From Alphaproteobacteria bacterium (GTDB taxonomy: Bacteria; Pseudomonadota; Alphaproteobacteria; UBA7887): a stretch of 64,000 bases of DNA. The stretch's first letter is position 1. The number at the start of each line of letters is the position of its first letter. Made by a program: the position numbers and the translations under genes. The notes beneath the pieces are model-generated. The model saw only the letters and a list, made by a program, of their open reading frames with translations, ran no database searches and was not told where the DNA came from. Positions 25,457 to 35,881 of the stretch are shown here, one piece after another. The stretch lies in contig JASLYQ010000002.1 of assembly GCA_030739735.1 (NCBI GenBank), forward strand, positions 124,001-188,000. Reading direction: 5' to 3'.

Positions 25457-26491
25457 TTACACCGCCACGCTGTCGAGCTTTCCGATAAGCTGGCTCGCCT
25501 TGTCGCGCTTCGCGGCATCGGGGTCCCGTTGGACGATACGCTGCAACGCCGCGCGAGCTTCGCCATCACCGCGCTCAGCCATCTCAAATGCAATACTGTC
25601 GCGGCGCTCATAATACTGCCTGTCAAACGGGACAATACGGGGCGTCGCATCCCACCAGTAATATTGCGGAACATCTCCCGACCAGCCCTCGTAGATATTC
25701 TCCCAGGTTCCCATTCCGGCGTAGGGCGACAGAGACAGCTCCGTGACGGGATCACTTGCGCGTTGGAAGCGCATATCGATGGATTGGCGCAGGTTGTCCG
25801 ATAGGTTTGGCAGCGCACGATGAACGCTGAGGCTGTGAAAGATTAGCACATCACCCAACGCAAAATCTTCAGCATGCCAGGTTCCCTCCAGGGGATCAGA
25901 CACAATCATGCCGCCGGCGCCGTTGGAAACGGCAAAGTCATGCACTCCCTGCTTGTGCGAGCTGCGCGCGACCGACAAGGCACCCCGGCTCATGGGGCAG
26001 TCGTCGAGGGGAACCCAGGCGGTATAGGTCTCGGGTGTTCCCTGGATGTGCACATAGTCTTGGTGCGGTGGCGTGGTGAATTCGGCACGCTTGGGAAAGA
26101 CGATGCGCGGGATAACCAACGGATGCGCCAGCACCGCCCCGCCCAATATCCGCTCGAACAGATCGATCAGCGCCGATTGGTGGGGCAAGGCATGTAGGGC
26201 CTCAAAACGATAGAGCCGCCGCAATACAGCGACGAATGCGTCATCGGGATCGACGCAGGCGGCCTCTGGCCTGGCCGCAGCGTCGTCCGATGGCTGGTCC
26301 TCACGCAGCCAGCCGGCCTCAGCAATCACGTTGAGGCACTTGCGACGCAACGCCGCAAGCGGTTCCACCGACAGCAAGCCACGCAAGAACAGATAGCCGT
26401 CGGCGTGTAGACGCTCGCGCAGCGTTTCGCCGTCCTCGCAGATCGCTGTGGAATCCGCGAACGACCTTAGCCCGGCCTTATCAAATTCCAT
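25457..26491 (-). CDS. Phytanoyl-CoA dioxygenase (PhyH) family oxygenase
   Basis: This 344-residue Fe(II)/2-oxoglutarate dioxygenase has the HxD pair (H143, D145 in TPPHQDYVHIQG), the distal His (H224 in HSLSVHRALPNLS) and the cosubstrate Arg (R235). The C-terminal extension after about residue 250 is rich in aromatic residues (WENIYEGWSG, QYYWWDATPR). The substrate is unknown. It is only distantly similar to the PhyH protein at 2764-3531. It lies downstream of ssb on the same strand after a gap of 189 bases in which no gene is seen. Confidence 0.87.
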   Translation of the reverse strand: MEFDKAGLRSFADSTAICEDGETLRERLHADGYLFLRGLLSVEPLAALRRKCLNVIAEAGWLREDQPSDDAAARPEAACVDPDDAFVAVLRRLYRFEALHALPHQSALIDLFERILGGAVLAHPLVIPRIVFPKRAEFTTPPHQDYVHIQGTPETYTAWVPLDDCPMSRGALSVARSSHKQGVHDFAVSNGAGGMIVSDPLEGTWHAEDFALGDVLIFHSLSVHRALPNLSDNLRQSIDMRFQRASDPVTELSLSPYAGMGTWENIYEGWSGDVPQYYWWDATPRIVPFDRQYYERRDSIAFEMAERGDGEARAALQRIVQRDPDAAKRDKASQLIGKLDSVAV

Positions 26492-26680
26492 CGCTTTTCC
26501 ATCACGGCGGTGAGCGCCTGGCCGGGGACGATTTGCCGGAAGAGCCGTCGGTGCCTTTTAGGGTATTTGGAGTGCGCTCGTAGCGCCAGGGCTTGCCATA
26601 CACAACGATTCTCCAACTTCTGTTGCTCTTCCTGCCGCCATCGAGCGAGAAGAAGACACGGTGACGATACCGGACGCCGC

Positions 26681-27142
26681 CTAGAAGGGAATATCGTCGT
26701 CGAAGTCGCCACCGCTCGGGGCCGAGCCATCTCTTCCGCCGCCATAACCGCCACTAGCGACCTCGCCCGCCATGTCACCACCACCACCTTCGCCCCGGCT
26801 ATCGAGCATTTGTAACTCACCGCGGAAGCGCTGTAGCACGACCTCGGTCGAGTACTTGTCGTTGCCCGACTGATCCTGCCACTTGCGGGTCTGCAACTGG
26901 CCTTCGATATAGACCTTCGACCCTTTGTGGAGATATTTCTCTGCCACATCGAGCAGGTGCTCGTTGAAGATCACCACGCGATGCCACTCGGTGCGCTCTT
27001 GGCGCTGGCCATCCTTACCCTTCCACGACTCGCTGGTAGCAACGCTCAGATTAGCGACACGGCCGCCGTTCTGCATCGTGCGAGTTTCCGGATCCCGCCC
27101 CAGATTGCCGACCAAGATCACCTTGTTGACGCTTCCCGCCAT
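26681..27142 (-). CDS. ssb: Single-stranded DNA-binding protein
   Basis: SSB coats single-stranded DNA in replication and repair. The 153-residue product has the OB fold ([20 protein letters not shown] ... [19 protein letters not shown] ... [17 protein letters not shown]). A glycine-rich linker and the conserved acidic tail DDDIPF follow. ATG 27142 is chosen by the GGGGAG ribosome site and family N-terminus. It is transcribed divergently from uvrA with 61 bases between; no alphaproteobacterial SOS box (GTTC-N7-GTTC) was recognised there. Confidence 0.97.
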   Translation of the reverse strand: MAGSVNKVILVGNLGRDPETRTMQNGGRVANLSVATSESWKGKDGQRQERTEWHRVVIFNEHLLDVAEKYLHKGSKVYIEGQLQTRKWQDQSGNDKYSTEVVLQRFRGELQMLDSRGEGGGGDMAGEVASGGYGGGRDGSAPSGGDFDDDIPF

Positions 27143-27203
27143 TGCACTCCCCGTAGAGCTGTCGTTGTCCGTAACGAGTATACCCTTATACTTCGGTCTG
27201 GCC

Positions 27204-30062
27204 ATGCACACTGACATATCCATACGCGGCGCCCGCGAGCATAACCTCAAATCCATTGACGTAGATCTGCCGCGCAACTCTCTCGTCGTGATCACGGGCC
27301 TCTCGGGCTCGGGCAAATCCTCGCTCGCCTTCGACACTATCTATGCCGAAGGCCAGCGGCGCTATGTCGAGAGCCTGTCGGCCTATGCTCGACAATTCCT
27401 TGAGCTGATGGAAAAGCCGGATGTTGATTCGATCGACGGCTTGTCGCCGGCCATCGCTATCGACCAGAAGACGACCTCTCGCAACCCGCGCTCCACAGTG
27501 GGCACGGTGACTGAGATCTACGACTACATGCGCCTGCTCTGGGCGCGAATCGGCATCCCCTATTCGCCAGCCACCGGTCTGCCCATCGAGAGCCAGAGCG
27601 TAAGCCAGATGGTCGACGGCATCGTGGCCATGGCTGACGGCACGCGACTGTATTTGCTGGCGCCCGCGGTGCGTGGGCGCAAGGGCGAGTACCGTAAGGA
27701 GATCGCAGAGCTGATGAGGCGCGGCTTCCAGCGGCTCAAGGTTGACGGTGAGATTTACGAGATAGACGACGTGCCGAAGCTCGACAAGAAGCGCAAGCAC
27801 GATATCGAGGTGGTGGTGGATCGGCTGGTGGTGCGCGAGGGCATGGGCAACCGGCTCGCGGATTCCATCGAGACCGCGCTCGCACTCTCCGACGGCCTCG
27901 CCATTGCCGAAGACGCCGATAACGGCGAACGCACCACCTTCTCGGCGCGCTTCGCCTGCCCAGTCTCGGGCTTCACCATAGACGAAATTGAGCCGCGACT
28001 ATTTTCCTTCAACAATCCCTTCGGCGCCTGCCCCGCTTGCGGCGGCCTCGGCACGCACACCTATTTCGATGCCGAGTTAGTCGTACCGGACGACAGCCTG
28101 TCTCTACGCGAGGGTACAATTGCGCCTTGGGCAAATGCCTCGACGCAATATTACCAGCAAAGTTTGGAGAGCTTAGCCAAGCACTATAAATTCAAATTTA
28201 ACAAGCCTTTCAAGGAACTACCTGAAAAAATTCAAAAAGCAATTCTCTATGGCTCCGATGGTGCCGACGTGGTCATGACCTATGACGACGGCCTGCGCAA
28301 CTACACGACAGAGCGCCCCTTCGAAGGCGTCATCCCCAATCTCGAGCGACGCTTCCGCGATACTGAAAACGCCTGGCTGCGGGAAGAGCTAGCCCGCTTC
28401 CAAAGCGAGGCACCGTGCGAGGCTTGCGCCGGTTACCGCCTCAAACCCGCGGCACTTGCCGTGAAGATCGGCGGCTGCCATATCGGCGAGATTACCGAGC
28501 GCTCCATCGGCGCCATCGCAAGCTGGTTCGCCGAGCTCGAATCTACCCTCAGCGAAAACCAGCGCGAGATTGCCCACCGGGTGCTCAAGGAGATCACGCT
28601 CAGGCTCGGCTTCCTGGTCGATGTTGGGCTCGATTATCTTACTTTGTCGCGCAACTCAGGAACCTTGTCGGGCGGCGAAAGCCAACGCATCCGCCTCGCC
28701 TCGCAGATCGGCTCCGGGCTGACGGGCGTACTCTACGTGCTCGACGAGCCTTCGATCGGGTTGCATCAGCGCGACAATGCGCGGCTGCTGTCAACGCTAG
28801 AGAACCTGCGCGACCTCGGCAATACGGTTATCGTGGTCGAGCACGACGAAGATGCGATCCGCGCCGCCGACCATGTCATCGACATGGGCCCCGGCGCGGG
28901 CGAGCACGGCGGCCAGATAGTGGCCGCAGGCACGCCCGGCGACATTCTCGCCGACAGCGCCAGCCTCACCGGACAATACTTGTCCGGGCGGCGCAAGATT
29001 CCCGTGCCCGGACAGCGCCGCGAAAGCGCCAGGGAAATCACCATCATCGGCGCCTGCGAGAACAACCTACAGGATATCACGGTCTCGATCCCACTCGGCA
29101 CGCTGACCTGCGTCACCGGTGTCTCGGGCAGCGGCAAGTCGAGCCTCATCGTCGACACGCTATATCCCGCCCTCGCCCGCCGCATCAGCCGCGCCCGTCT
29201 TCATCCCGGCGCACACGAGACCATCGAAGGCATGGCCTACCTAGACAAGGTGGTCGATATCGACCAATCGCCCATTGGACGCACACCACGCTCCAACCCG
29301 GCCACCTATACGGGCTGCTTCACGCCCATCCGGGATTGGTTCGCCGGCCTGCCCGCAGCCAAGGCGCGCGGGTACAAGCCCGGCCGCTTTTCGTTCAACG
29401 TTAAGGGCGGGCGCTGCGAGGCCTGCCAGGGCGACGGCGTCATCAAGATCGAGATGCACTTTCTGCCAGACGTCTACGTCACCTGCGACACCTGTCACGG
29501 CGCCCGCTATAACCGCGAAACGCTTGAAGTTCTGTACCGTGACAAGTCCATCGCCGGCGTGCTCGACATGACCGTCGAAGAAGCGGCCGATTTCTTCGGC
29601 GCCGTACCCACCATCCGCGGTAAGCTGGAGACTTTGAAGCGCGTAGGCCTCGGCTACATTCGGGTTGGCCAGCCGGCGACAACGCTCTCAGGCGGTGAGG
29701 CGCAGCGCGTGAAACTCGCCAAGGAACTTTCCCGCCGGGCTACGGGCAAGACACTCTACATCCTCGACGAGCCCACTACGGGCCTCCATTCTGAGGACAT
29801 CCGCAAGCTGCTGGAAGTACTCCAGGCCCTGGTCGAGACAGGCAATACGGTGGTGGTGATCGAGCATAACCTGGAGGTCATCAAGACCGCCGACTGGATC
29901 ATCGATCTCGGGCCCGACGGCGGCGACGGTGGCGGCTGTGTGGTCGCCGAAGGCACGCCGGAAGAGGTGGCCGCTAACCAAGAAAGCTATACCGGCAAAT
30001 ACCTGGCCCGTCCGTTGGGCCTAAAGCGCCGCAACGGGCGCAAACGAAAGAAAGCGTCATAA
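27204..30062 (+). CDS. uvrA: UvrABC system protein A
   Basis: UvrA is the damage-sensing ABC ATPase of nucleotide excision repair. The 952-residue protein starts [20 protein letters not shown] and has Walker A motifs GLSGSGKSS and GVSGSGKSS. Signatures are [20 protein letters not shown] and [16 protein letters not shown]. Zinc-binding cysteines lie in CPACGGLG and CEACQGDG...CDTCHG. ATG 27204 is chosen because it fits the family start; the frame extends upstream across ssb without similarity. The ribosome site is weak. Confidence 0.98.
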   Translation: MHTDISIRGAREHNLKSIDVDLPRNSLVVITGLSGSGKSSLAFDTIYAEGQRRYVESLSAYARQFLELMEKPDVDSIDGLSPAIAIDQKTTSRNPRSTVGTVTEIYDYMRLLWARIGIPYSPATGLPIESQSVSQMVDGIVAMADGTRLYLLAPAVRGRKGEYRKEIAELMRRGFQRLKVDGEIYEIDDVPKLDKKRKHDIEVVVDRLVVREGMGNRLADSIETALALSDGLAIAEDADNGERTTFSARFACPVSGFTIDEIEPRLFSFNNPFGACPACGGLGTHTYFDAELVVPDDSLSLREGTIAPWANASTQYYQQSLESLAKHYKFKFNKPFKELPEKIQKAILYGSDGADVVMTYDDGLRNYTTERPFEGVIPNLERRFRDTENAWLREELARFQSEAPCEACAGYRLKPAALAVKIGGCHIGEITERSIGAIASWFAELESTLSENQREIAHRVLKEITLRLGFLVDVGLDYLTLSRNSGTLSGGESQRIRLASQIGSGLTGVLYVLDEPSIGLHQRDNARLLSTLENLRDLGNTVIVVEHDEDAIRAADHVIDMGPGAGEHGGQIVAAGTPGDILADSASLTGQYLSGRRKIPVPGQRRESAREITIIGACENNLQDITVSIPLGTLTCVTGVSGSGKSSLIVDTLYPALARRISRARLHPGAHETIEGMAYLDKVVDIDQSPIGRTPRSNPATYTGCFTPIRDWFAGLPAAKARGYKPGRFSFNVKGGRCEACQGDGVIKIEMHFLPDVYVTCDTCHGARYNRETLEVLYRDKSIAGVLDMTVEEAADFFGAVPTIRGKLETLKRVGLGYIRVGQPATTLSGGEAQRVKLAKELSRRATGKTLYILDEPTTGLHSEDIRKLLEVLQALVETGNTVVVIEHNLEVIKTADWIIDLGPDGGDGGGCVVAEGTPEEVAANQESYTGKYLARPLGLKRRNGRKRKKAS

Positions 30063-30072
30063 GGAAATCAAT

Positions 30073-30159
30073 GTGACCCCACCGACCGTACAGCCGGGTG
30101 AGCCGGCACTGGAGTTCGATTTGCGGCTGGTGGCCTTGTCCCCAGTAAAAAAGCCATAA
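30073..30159 (+). other. Short leader frame entering trmFO through a slippery site
   Basis: GTG 30073 has an excellent ribosome site (AAGGAA, six-base spacer) ten bases after the uvrA stop. It reads 28 codons, [20 protein letters not shown] and then ALSPVKKP, before TAA at 30157. This frame is one base out of register with trmFO. No in-frame ATG for trmFO exists, so this frame may be the true 5' end of trmFO, joined by a -1 frameshift or by a lost base. Confidence 0.4.
30147..30153 (+). promoter_or_regulatory. Candidate -1 slippery heptamer A-AAA-AAG
   Basis: In the frame starting at GTG 30073 the bases read GTA AAA AAG CCA TAA. A slip of one base back at A-AAA-AAG would continue GCC ATA ATC GCG and run straight into the trmFO frame. 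A GC-rich inverted repeat (CGCCG 30163-30167 with CGGCG 30182-30186) starts nine bases after the heptamer. The same heptamer drives dnaX frameshifting in E. coli. Confidence 0.4.
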
Positions 30160-30173
30160 TCGCGCCGGTACAT

Positions 30174-31490
30174 GTGATTGGCGGCGGCCTGGCGGGAAGC
30201 GAAGCCGCATGGCAGCTGGCGCGCGCCAGCGTGCCCGTGATTCTGCACGAGATGCGCCCCGAGCGCGGCACTGATGCGCACCAAACGGGGCAGTTGGCGG
30301 AGCTCGTCTGCTCCAACTCGTTCCGCTCTGACGATGCGGAAGGCAATGCCGTCGGCCTACTGCATGCCGAGATGCGCCGCACGGACTCGCTGATTCTGAT
30401 CTCGGCTGACGCGCACCAAGTGCCTGCCGGCGGTGCCCTAGCCGTCGACCGCGTCGGCTTCGCGACTGCGGTCGAGACAGCACTCGAGGACCACCCGCTG
30501 GTTACCATTGAGCGCCGCGAAATCACCGGCCTGCCGCCAGAGGATTGGGACTCGGTGATTGTCGCCACCGGACCGCTCACCTCGCCCGCCCTAGCAGATG
30601 CCGTCACGGCTCTGACCGGTGAGGACAAGCTCGCCTTTTTCGATGCCATCGCGCCGATCGTCCATCGCGAGAGTATCGACATGGAAAAGGCCTGGTTCCA
30701 GTCACGCTACGACAAGCCTGGGCCGGCGGGCGAGACCGCCGCATATCTCAATTGTCCGCTCGACCGCCAGCAATACGAGTCCTTCATCGACGCCCTCCTG
30801 GTCGGAGACAAAACCGAATTCCGTAGTTGGGAGAAGGACACGCCGTATTTCGAGGGTTGTCTGCCGATCGAAGTCATGGCGGAACGCGGCCGCGAGACCT
30901 TGCGATATGGGCCAATGAAGCCAGTCGGCCTGACCAATTCGCACGCGCCGGACAGCAAACCCCATGCGGTCGTGCAGCTGCGCCAAGACAACGCGCTAGG
31001 CACCCTGTTTAACATGGTCGGATTCCAAACCAAGCTGAAATATGGCGAGCAGGTGCGCATCTTCCGCACCGTCCCGGGTCTGGAGCAGGCGGAATTTGCG
31101 CGCCTTGGCGGGCTGCACCGCAACACCTTCCTCAACGGCTCGGTACTGCTGGACGGCCTACTGCGCCTCAAAGCGATGCCGCGCCTACGCTTTGCTGGCC
31201 AAGTGACGGGGGTCGAAGGTTATGTGGAAAGCGCGGCCATTGGTCTCCTTGCGGGTCGCTTCGCCGCGTCCGAGCGCTTAGGCAATGCCGTGCGCATCCC
31301 ACCGCCCGAAACCGCCTTTGGCGCCTTGCTCGGCCACATCACCGGCGGTAGCGATAGCGAGACCTTTCAGCCCATGAACGTCAACTTCGGCTTGTTCCCC
31401 CCGCTGGAGCAGAAACTGCGGCGAAAAGAGCGCAAGAAGGCGCTCTCACAGCGTGCTTTGGCGGCTCTTGACCAGTGGTTGAATTTCTAA
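30174..31490 (+). CDS. trmFO: tRNA (uracil-5-)-methyltransferase TrmFO (folate/FAD dependent)
   Basis: TrmFO makes m5U54 in tRNA with methylene-tetrahydrofolate and FAD. Visible motifs are [76 protein letters not shown] and [16 protein letters not shown]. The C-terminus is [11 protein letters not shown]. The first canonical start in frame is GTG 30174, which removes the first residues of the FAD-binding strand. The residues APVHV expected there are encoded just upstream in frame without any start codon. A -1 shift from the leader frame at 30073 would give a 472-residue product. Confidence 0.92.
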   Translation: MIGGGLAGSEAAWQLARASVPVILHEMRPERGTDAHQTGQLAELVCSNSFRSDDAEGNAVGLLHAEMRRTDSLILISADAHQVPAGGALAVDRVGFATAVETALEDHPLVTIERREITGLPPEDWDSVIVATGPLTSPALADAVTALTGEDKLAFFDAIAPIVHRESIDMEKAWFQSRYDKPGPAGETAAYLNCPLDRQQYESFIDALLVGDKTEFRSWEKDTPYFEGCLPIEVMAERGRETLRYGPMKPVGLTNSHAPDSKPHAVVQLRQDNALGTLFNMVGFQTKLKYGEQVRIFRTVPGLEQAEFARLGGLHRNTFLNGSVLLDGLLRLKAMPRLRFAGQVTGVEGYVESAAIGLLAGRFAASERLGNAVRIPPPETAFGALLGHITGGSDSETFQPMNVNFGLFPPLEQKLRRKERKKALSQRALAALDQWLNF

Positions 31491-31543
31491 TGTCAGATGC
31501 AAATCCGCCCTGTATCAACTAATGCAATTGGCGAAACTATCGC

Positions 31544-31921
31544 TCACTCCACCGCGATCAAGGCTGCTGCCGCGTGGCGTCCCTCCTGTAGCAACACATT
31601 GAAGGTGCGGCACGCGGCGCCGGTGTCCATGCCGTCAACACCGGTGCCCCGCGACGACAAGGCGGCGTGCAGGTCACCAGACAATAGTCTGACATCTGTC
31701 CCGCAGCCGATCAGCAACAGCTCAACCGCACCGGCATCGTCGAGCACTTGCAGCAGGGACACTTGGGCCGCCTCATTGAGTACCTCTACAGGCCAGGGCA
31801 CAACCTGATCGGCAAAGACGATCTGCGAACCTTCATGGCGTTCGCCAGCGATACGGAAGCCGCCACCGCCATAACCATTGATGACGGGAGAGCCCGGTAC
31901 CAGGCGCGGCGAGATGTCCAC
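31544..31921 (-). CDS. Mth938-like domain (DUF498) protein
   Basis: The 125-residue product has the Mth938 fold motifs: VINGYGGGGFRIAGERHEGS, VEVLNEAAQ, ELLLIGCGTDV and DGMDTGAACRTFNVLLQEGR. Alphaproteobacteria often encode this protein next to secF; homologues include the mitochondrial complex I assembly factor NDUFAF3. GTG 31921, four bases after the secF stop, is the best start because no ATG fits the family N-terminus. Function in bacteria is not established. Confidence 0.82.
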   Translation of the reverse strand: MDISPRLVPGSPVINGYGGGGFRIAGERHEGSQIVFADQVVPWPVEVLNEAAQVSLLQVLDDAGAVELLLIGCGTDVRLLSGDLHAALSSRGTGVDGMDTGAACRTFNVLLQEGRHAAAALIAVE

Positions 31922-31925
31922 CGGC

Positions 31926-32915
31926 TCAACCGTCCGCTGGCGGCACTTCCTGGGGCTGATGCGGCGCGCTGACGACGCGCGCGCGGCGGCCGAGGCTTTC
32001 GAGCCCAAACTGGATCAACAACGGCGCGGCAATGAAGATCGAGGAATAGGTGCCAATCAGCACACCCCAGATCATGGCAAAGCAGAAGTCGCGGATCACC
32101 GGCCCACCAAACACCCACAGGGCGAGCAGCGCCAACAGCGTCGTGATCGAAGTCATCAAGGTCCGCGATAGCGTATCGTTGATGGAGCGGCTGAGGAGGT
32201 CGATAAGCTCCATCTTTTTGTACTTGCGCAGATTCTCGCGCACCCGATCGTAGACCACTACAGTATCGTTCATCGAATAGCCGACGATGAGCAGAATCGC
32301 CGCCACAGTAGCCAGGTTGAACTCGAGCTGGGTGACCGCGAACAAGCCGATGGTCGCCATCACGTCGTGGGCCAGCGCCGCCACGGCGCCGATGGAGAAT
32401 TGCCACTCGAAGCGAAACCAGATGTAGACCAGCATGGCCAGCAGGGCGAAGACTACAGCTTGCACGCCCGCCGTCTTGAGCTCGGCACCAACGGTCGGGC
32501 CCACTGCTTCGGTACGGCGATAGTCGAGGGTCTCACCGTAATAGCTGGCCAGCGTACCCTTGATGCGGACGATCGCCTCCTGCTGCGCCGCATCGCCGCC
32601 CGGCTGGCGCTCCACGCGGATGAGCACGTTCTTGCCAGACTCTTCCTCTGACTCGGCGATATCCTCGATCAACTGAATCCGGACTTCCCCCAAGTCCAGG
32701 CTCGAGAAATGGTCGCGAAATGCCGCCACATCGGCTTTTTCCTGAGTGCCAATATCAAGCACGATGCCACCCCGGAAATCGATACCATAATTAAGACCGA
32801 AGACAAAGTAGCACAGCACCGAGGCGACCATGAGAACTGCAGAAAAAGCGAAGCCACCCTTGCGCCAGGACATGAAGGGATAGGCGGGCTTCTCTGGAAT
32901 GAATGGCAATCGCAT
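31926..32915 (-). CDS. secF: Protein translocase subunit SecF
   Basis: SecF forms with SecD the proton-driven accessory complex of Sec export. The 329-residue protein has six expected membrane segments, the DFRGGIVLDI block after the first, and VGYSMNDTVVVYDRVRENLR in the conserved D4-like motif. It follows secD by 23 bases. The acidic-proline C-tail is typical of alphaproteobacteria. Confidence 0.96.
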   Translation of the reverse strand: MRLPFIPEKPAYPFMSWRKGGFAFSAVLMVASVLCYFVFGLNYGIDFRGGIVLDIGTQEKADVAAFRDHFSSLDLGEVRIQLIEDIAESEEESGKNVLIRVERQPGGDAAQQEAIVRIKGTLASYYGETLDYRRTEAVGPTVGAELKTAGVQAVVFALLAMLVYIWFRFEWQFSIGAVAALAHDVMATIGLFAVTQLEFNLATVAAILLIVGYSMNDTVVVYDRVRENLRKYKKMELIDLLSRSINDTLSRTLMTSITTLLALLALWVFGGPVIRDFCFAMIWGVLIGTYSSIFIAAPLLIQFGLESLGRRARVVSAPHQPQEVPPADG

Positions 32916-32938
32916 TGCTGATCTTCCTCCTCGCGCAC

Positions 32939-34522
32939 TCAGACCGGGAGCGCACTGGGACGCTTGCGGTGTAGCCAGAGCACGATCAGCATACGCGTGA
33001 TCATGGTGGCGGTGAACACCGAGCTAAAAATACCGATGGCAAGCGTCACGGCAAAACCCCGCACCGGCCCGGTGCCGAACTGGAACAGCAGGACGGCGGC
33101 GATCAGCGTCGTCACATTGGCATCGATGATAGTCCGCAGCGCCTGGCGAAAGCCTGTCTCCACGGCCGAGAACGGCGTTCGCCCGTTGCGCACCTCCTCG
33201 CGTATTCGCTCGAAGATGAGCACGTTGGCGTCGACCGCCATGCCCATCGTCAGCACGATGCCAGCAATGCCGGGCAGGGTCAAAGTAGCCTGCAATACCG
33301 ATAGTACCGCAACGATCAAGGCCATGTTGATGGTTAGCGCCACGGTCGAAGCGATGCCAAACAGGTTGTAGGAGAAGATCATGTAGGCGACGACCAGTGC
33401 CAGACCGATTAAGCTGGCGATCTTGCCAGCCGCCACCGAGTCGGCGCCGAGGCTAGGGCCGACGGTGCGCTCTTCGATATAGGTCAGCCGCGCCGGCATG
33501 GCGCCGGCCCGTAAGACCAGTGACAAGTCTTCGGCCTCCTTGACGGAAAACCTGCCTGTGATCTGTCCGTTACCGCCCGGAATGGGCTCGTTGACCACGG
33601 GCGCGCTGACTACCGAGCCATCGAGTACAAAGGCGAAGCGTTTACCGACATTCTCGGTCGTCAGCTTGCCGAAACGGCGCGCGCCAGTGCTGTCAAAGCG
33701 GATCGCCACTGCGGGTCGGCCGTACTGGTCTACCGTAGCACGGGCCAGGGTAAGATTATCGCCTGTTACCTCGACGCGCTTGCGTACCAGGATCGGCCGC
33801 CCTTGCCCCTCCACGTTGCGATCGGGCTCGTAGAGCAGATCGCAGGCCGCCGGGACACGGCCGCGCAGCGCGTCATTGATCGAGGCATCTTCGCAGACCA
33901 TGCGGATATCGAGTACGCCCGGCTCGCCGAGAATCTCCTTTAGGCGCTCGGCATCCTCGATGCCTGGCACCTGGATCAATATTCGGTCGTCACCCTGGCG
34001 CTGGATGTTGGGCTCGGTCGTGCCGAGCGCATCGATACGGCGGCGGACAATCTCGATCGACTGCTCGATCGCATTGCGCTGGCGCTCCAGGACGGAATTC
34101 GGAGTCAGAGAAAGTCGGACCACGCCTGCGGCGTCGATATCGACAACTAGGTCTTCAACAATCTCGCTCAACAGGATTTTTGCACGTTCGCTATCGGCAA
34201 TGTCGCGCAGGGTCAGGCCGGCTTCAGAGCCATTGCGGCCCAGGCCGGTATAGTTGATGCGCTCGCCGCCGCTGCGAAGCTTCAGTCTCGCTTCGTCGAC
34301 GATGCCATCCATTACCTTGAACAGCACCTCTTCAAGCTCCACCCTCGCCAACAAGTGCGCACCGCCTTGGAGATCAAGGCCCAAATGAATCTGCTTACTC
34401 GGCAGCCAGCCGGGCAAACCGTCGGTGGTTCCTTTTGACATGAAGTTCGGTACCGCATAGAGCACGCCGAGCAGCGAGACCACGCAGACCAGCGCAATCT
34501 TCCAGGGCTCAAAACGCAACAT
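32939..34522 (-). CDS. secD: Protein translocase subunit SecD
   Basis: The 527-residue protein has the SecD hallmark LGLDLQGGAHLLARVE after the first membrane segment and the periplasmic P1 domain (RIDALGTTEPNIQRQGDDRI, VQVPGI-like IQVPGIEDAE). The membrane domain has GMAVDANVLIFERIREEVRNG. The order yajC-secD-secF is conserved. Length fits alphaproteobacterial SecD, shorter than the E. coli protein. Confidence 0.97.
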   Translation of the reverse strand: MLRFEPWKIALVCVVSLLGVLYAVPNFMSKGTTDGLPGWLPSKQIHLGLDLQGGAHLLARVELEEVLFKVMDGIVDEARLKLRSGGERINYTGLGRNGSEAGLTLRDIADSERAKILLSEIVEDLVVDIDAAGVVRLSLTPNSVLERQRNAIEQSIEIVRRRIDALGTTEPNIQRQGDDRILIQVPGIEDAERLKEILGEPGVLDIRMVCEDASINDALRGRVPAACDLLYEPDRNVEGQGRPILVRKRVEVTGDNLTLARATVDQYGRPAVAIRFDSTGARRFGKLTTENVGKRFAFVLDGSVVSAPVVNEPIPGGNGQITGRFSVKEAEDLSLVLRAGAMPARLTYIEERTVGPSLGADSVAAGKIASLIGLALVVAYMIFSYNLFGIASTVALTINMALIVAVLSVLQATLTLPGIAGIVLTMGMAVDANVLIFERIREEVRNGRTPFSAVETGFRQALRTIIDANVTTLIAAVLLFQFGTGPVRGFAVTLAIGIFSSVFTATMITRMLIVLWLHRKRPSALPV

Positions 34523-34540
34523 GGGCGGCCTTAACTCCGG

Positions 34541-34876
34541 CTATTCGTCGTTGTCGGCGCGTGGCTGCGGCTTGCTCACCATGTCGGTGATGGTGTGCCG
34601 CTGGGCCTTGACACGAACGTTGGGGGCGATCTCCAGAACCAAGGTGCGGTCGTCCTCGACCTTGGTCACAGTGGCATGCAGGCCGCCACCAGTGATGACT
34701 TTATCGCCGCGCTTGAGTTCACCCACCATGTGTTTGTGTTCTTTGAGCTTTTTCTGTTGCGGGCGGATCAAAAGGAAATAGAAAACGACGAAGATTAGGA
34801 CCAGCGGCAGCAACTGAAACATTGCGCCGCCACCCCCTGCGGCCGCATCCTGCGCATAGGCGGCAGAAATCAACAT
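34541..34876 (-). CDS. yajC: Preprotein translocase subunit YajC
   Basis: YajC is a small membrane partner of SecDF. The 111-residue product has one membrane helix (LLPLVLIFVVFYFLLIRPQQ) followed by KKLKEHKHMVGELKRGDKVI and ITGGGLHATV. ATG 34876, with AAGG upstream, is chosen; the longer frame runs into the divergent ATPase gene. It heads the yajC-secD-secF-Mth938 operon. Confidence 0.96.
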   Translation of the reverse strand: MLISAAYAQDAAAGGGGAMFQLLPLVLIFVVFYFLLIRPQQKKLKEHKHMVGELKRGDKVITGGGLHATVTKVEDDRTLVLEIAPNVRVKAQRHTITDMVSKPQPRADNDE

Positions 34877-35018
34877 CGTAGGGCCTTTCGCTTGTTCGCA
34901 TCGCCCGCCGACGGCGGGTTGCGGGACTATAACCATCGCCGGCCGCAATGCAACACACGCCCGTGGCGCCACGGGCGCCATACCAGTATGGTGCGCCCCT
35001 TCCAAGCACGAGAGACAG

Positions 35019-35879
35019 ATGACGACCGACCAAGACCTCCACCGCCAACTCGATCGCATCGCCGAGGCGCTCGACCGCCTGGCACCGCCGGCCGCCACCG
35101 CCAATGACCTTGAGATGGCGGACGCCTTCGTCTGGCAAGCCGAGCACGGTTGCCTGTTGCCTGTATCCAAAGTGAACCGGGTGCCGCTATCGCTGCTGCA
35201 CGGCATCGACCGGGTAAGCGACATATTGCTGGACAACACGCGCCGCTTCGCCGATGGCCTACCCGCCAACAACGCCCTCCTCTGGGGTGCGCGCGGCATG
35301 GGCAAAAGCTCGCTGGTGAAAGCCGTTCACGCGGAGCTATGCGGAGATGACCATCGTTTGGCCTTGGTCGAGATCCACCGCGAGGACATCCCCAGCCTGC
35401 CCCACCTGCTGGAGATCCTACGCACTTCGTTCCGCCGCTTCGTATTGTTTTGCGACGACCTCTCCTTCGACCACGATGACACCTCGTACAAGTCGCTCAA
35501 GGCAGTGCTCGAAGGGGGCATCGAAGGTCGGCCGCAGAACGTAGTGTTTTATGCTACCTCAAACCGCCGCCACCTGATGCCGAGGGACATGATCGAGAAC
35601 GAACGCTCAACCGCCATCAGCCCATCCGAAGCCGTCGACGAGAAGGTCTCGCTGTCAGACCGCTTCGGCCTCTGGCTCGGCTTCCATAATTGCGACCAGG
35701 ACATCTATTTCGCCATGGTAGAAGGCTACGCTGCGGCCTACGGTCTCGATGTCGACCGCGAGACCCTGCGCGCCGAAGCCAAGGAATGGGCGGTTACACG
35801 CGGCGCCCGCTCTGGCCGAGTCGCCTGGCAATACATCCAAGACCTGGCAGGCCGGCTGGGCAAGACGCTAGACAACTGA
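35019..35879 (+). CDS. DUF815-family AAA+ ATPase
   Basis: The 286-residue protein has Walker A (WGARGMGKSSLVKAV), Walker B (FVLFCDDLSFD) and the DUF815 blocks RLALVEIHREDIPSLPHLLE, FYATSNRRHLMPRDM and LSDRFGLWLGFHNCDQD. The family is widespread next to secDF/yajC in alphaproteobacteria; its cellular role is unknown. It is transcribed divergently from yajC and convergently with nlpD, the stops only two bases apart. Confidence 0.9.
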   Translation: MTTDQDLHRQLDRIAEALDRLAPPAATANDLEMADAFVWQAEHGCLLPVSKVNRVPLSLLHGIDRVSDILLDNTRRFADGLPANNALLWGARGMGKSSLVKAVHAELCGDDHRLALVEIHREDIPSLPHLLEILRTSFRRFVLFCDDLSFDHDDTSYKSLKAVLEGGIEGRPQNVVFYATSNRRHLMPRDMIENERSTAISPSEAVDEKVSLSDRFGLWLGFHNCDQDIYFAMVEGYAAAYGLDVDRETLRAEAKEWAVTRGARSGRVAWQYIQDLAGRLGKTLDN

Positions 35880-35881
35880 AA

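Noticed and set aside
25053-25457. 134-codon minus-strand frame overlapping the hypothetical at 25082-25354
   Set aside because: Arg/Gly-rich composition and poor third-position GC compared with the other frame.
27143-27203. SOS (LexA) box between ssb and uvrA
   Set aside because: Expected for these genes in alphaproteobacteria, but no GTTC-N7-GTTC was found in the 61-base gap.
28415-29404. 329-codon Arg/His/Pro-rich frame inside uvrA
   Set aside because: Out-of-frame shadow of uvrA with skewed composition.
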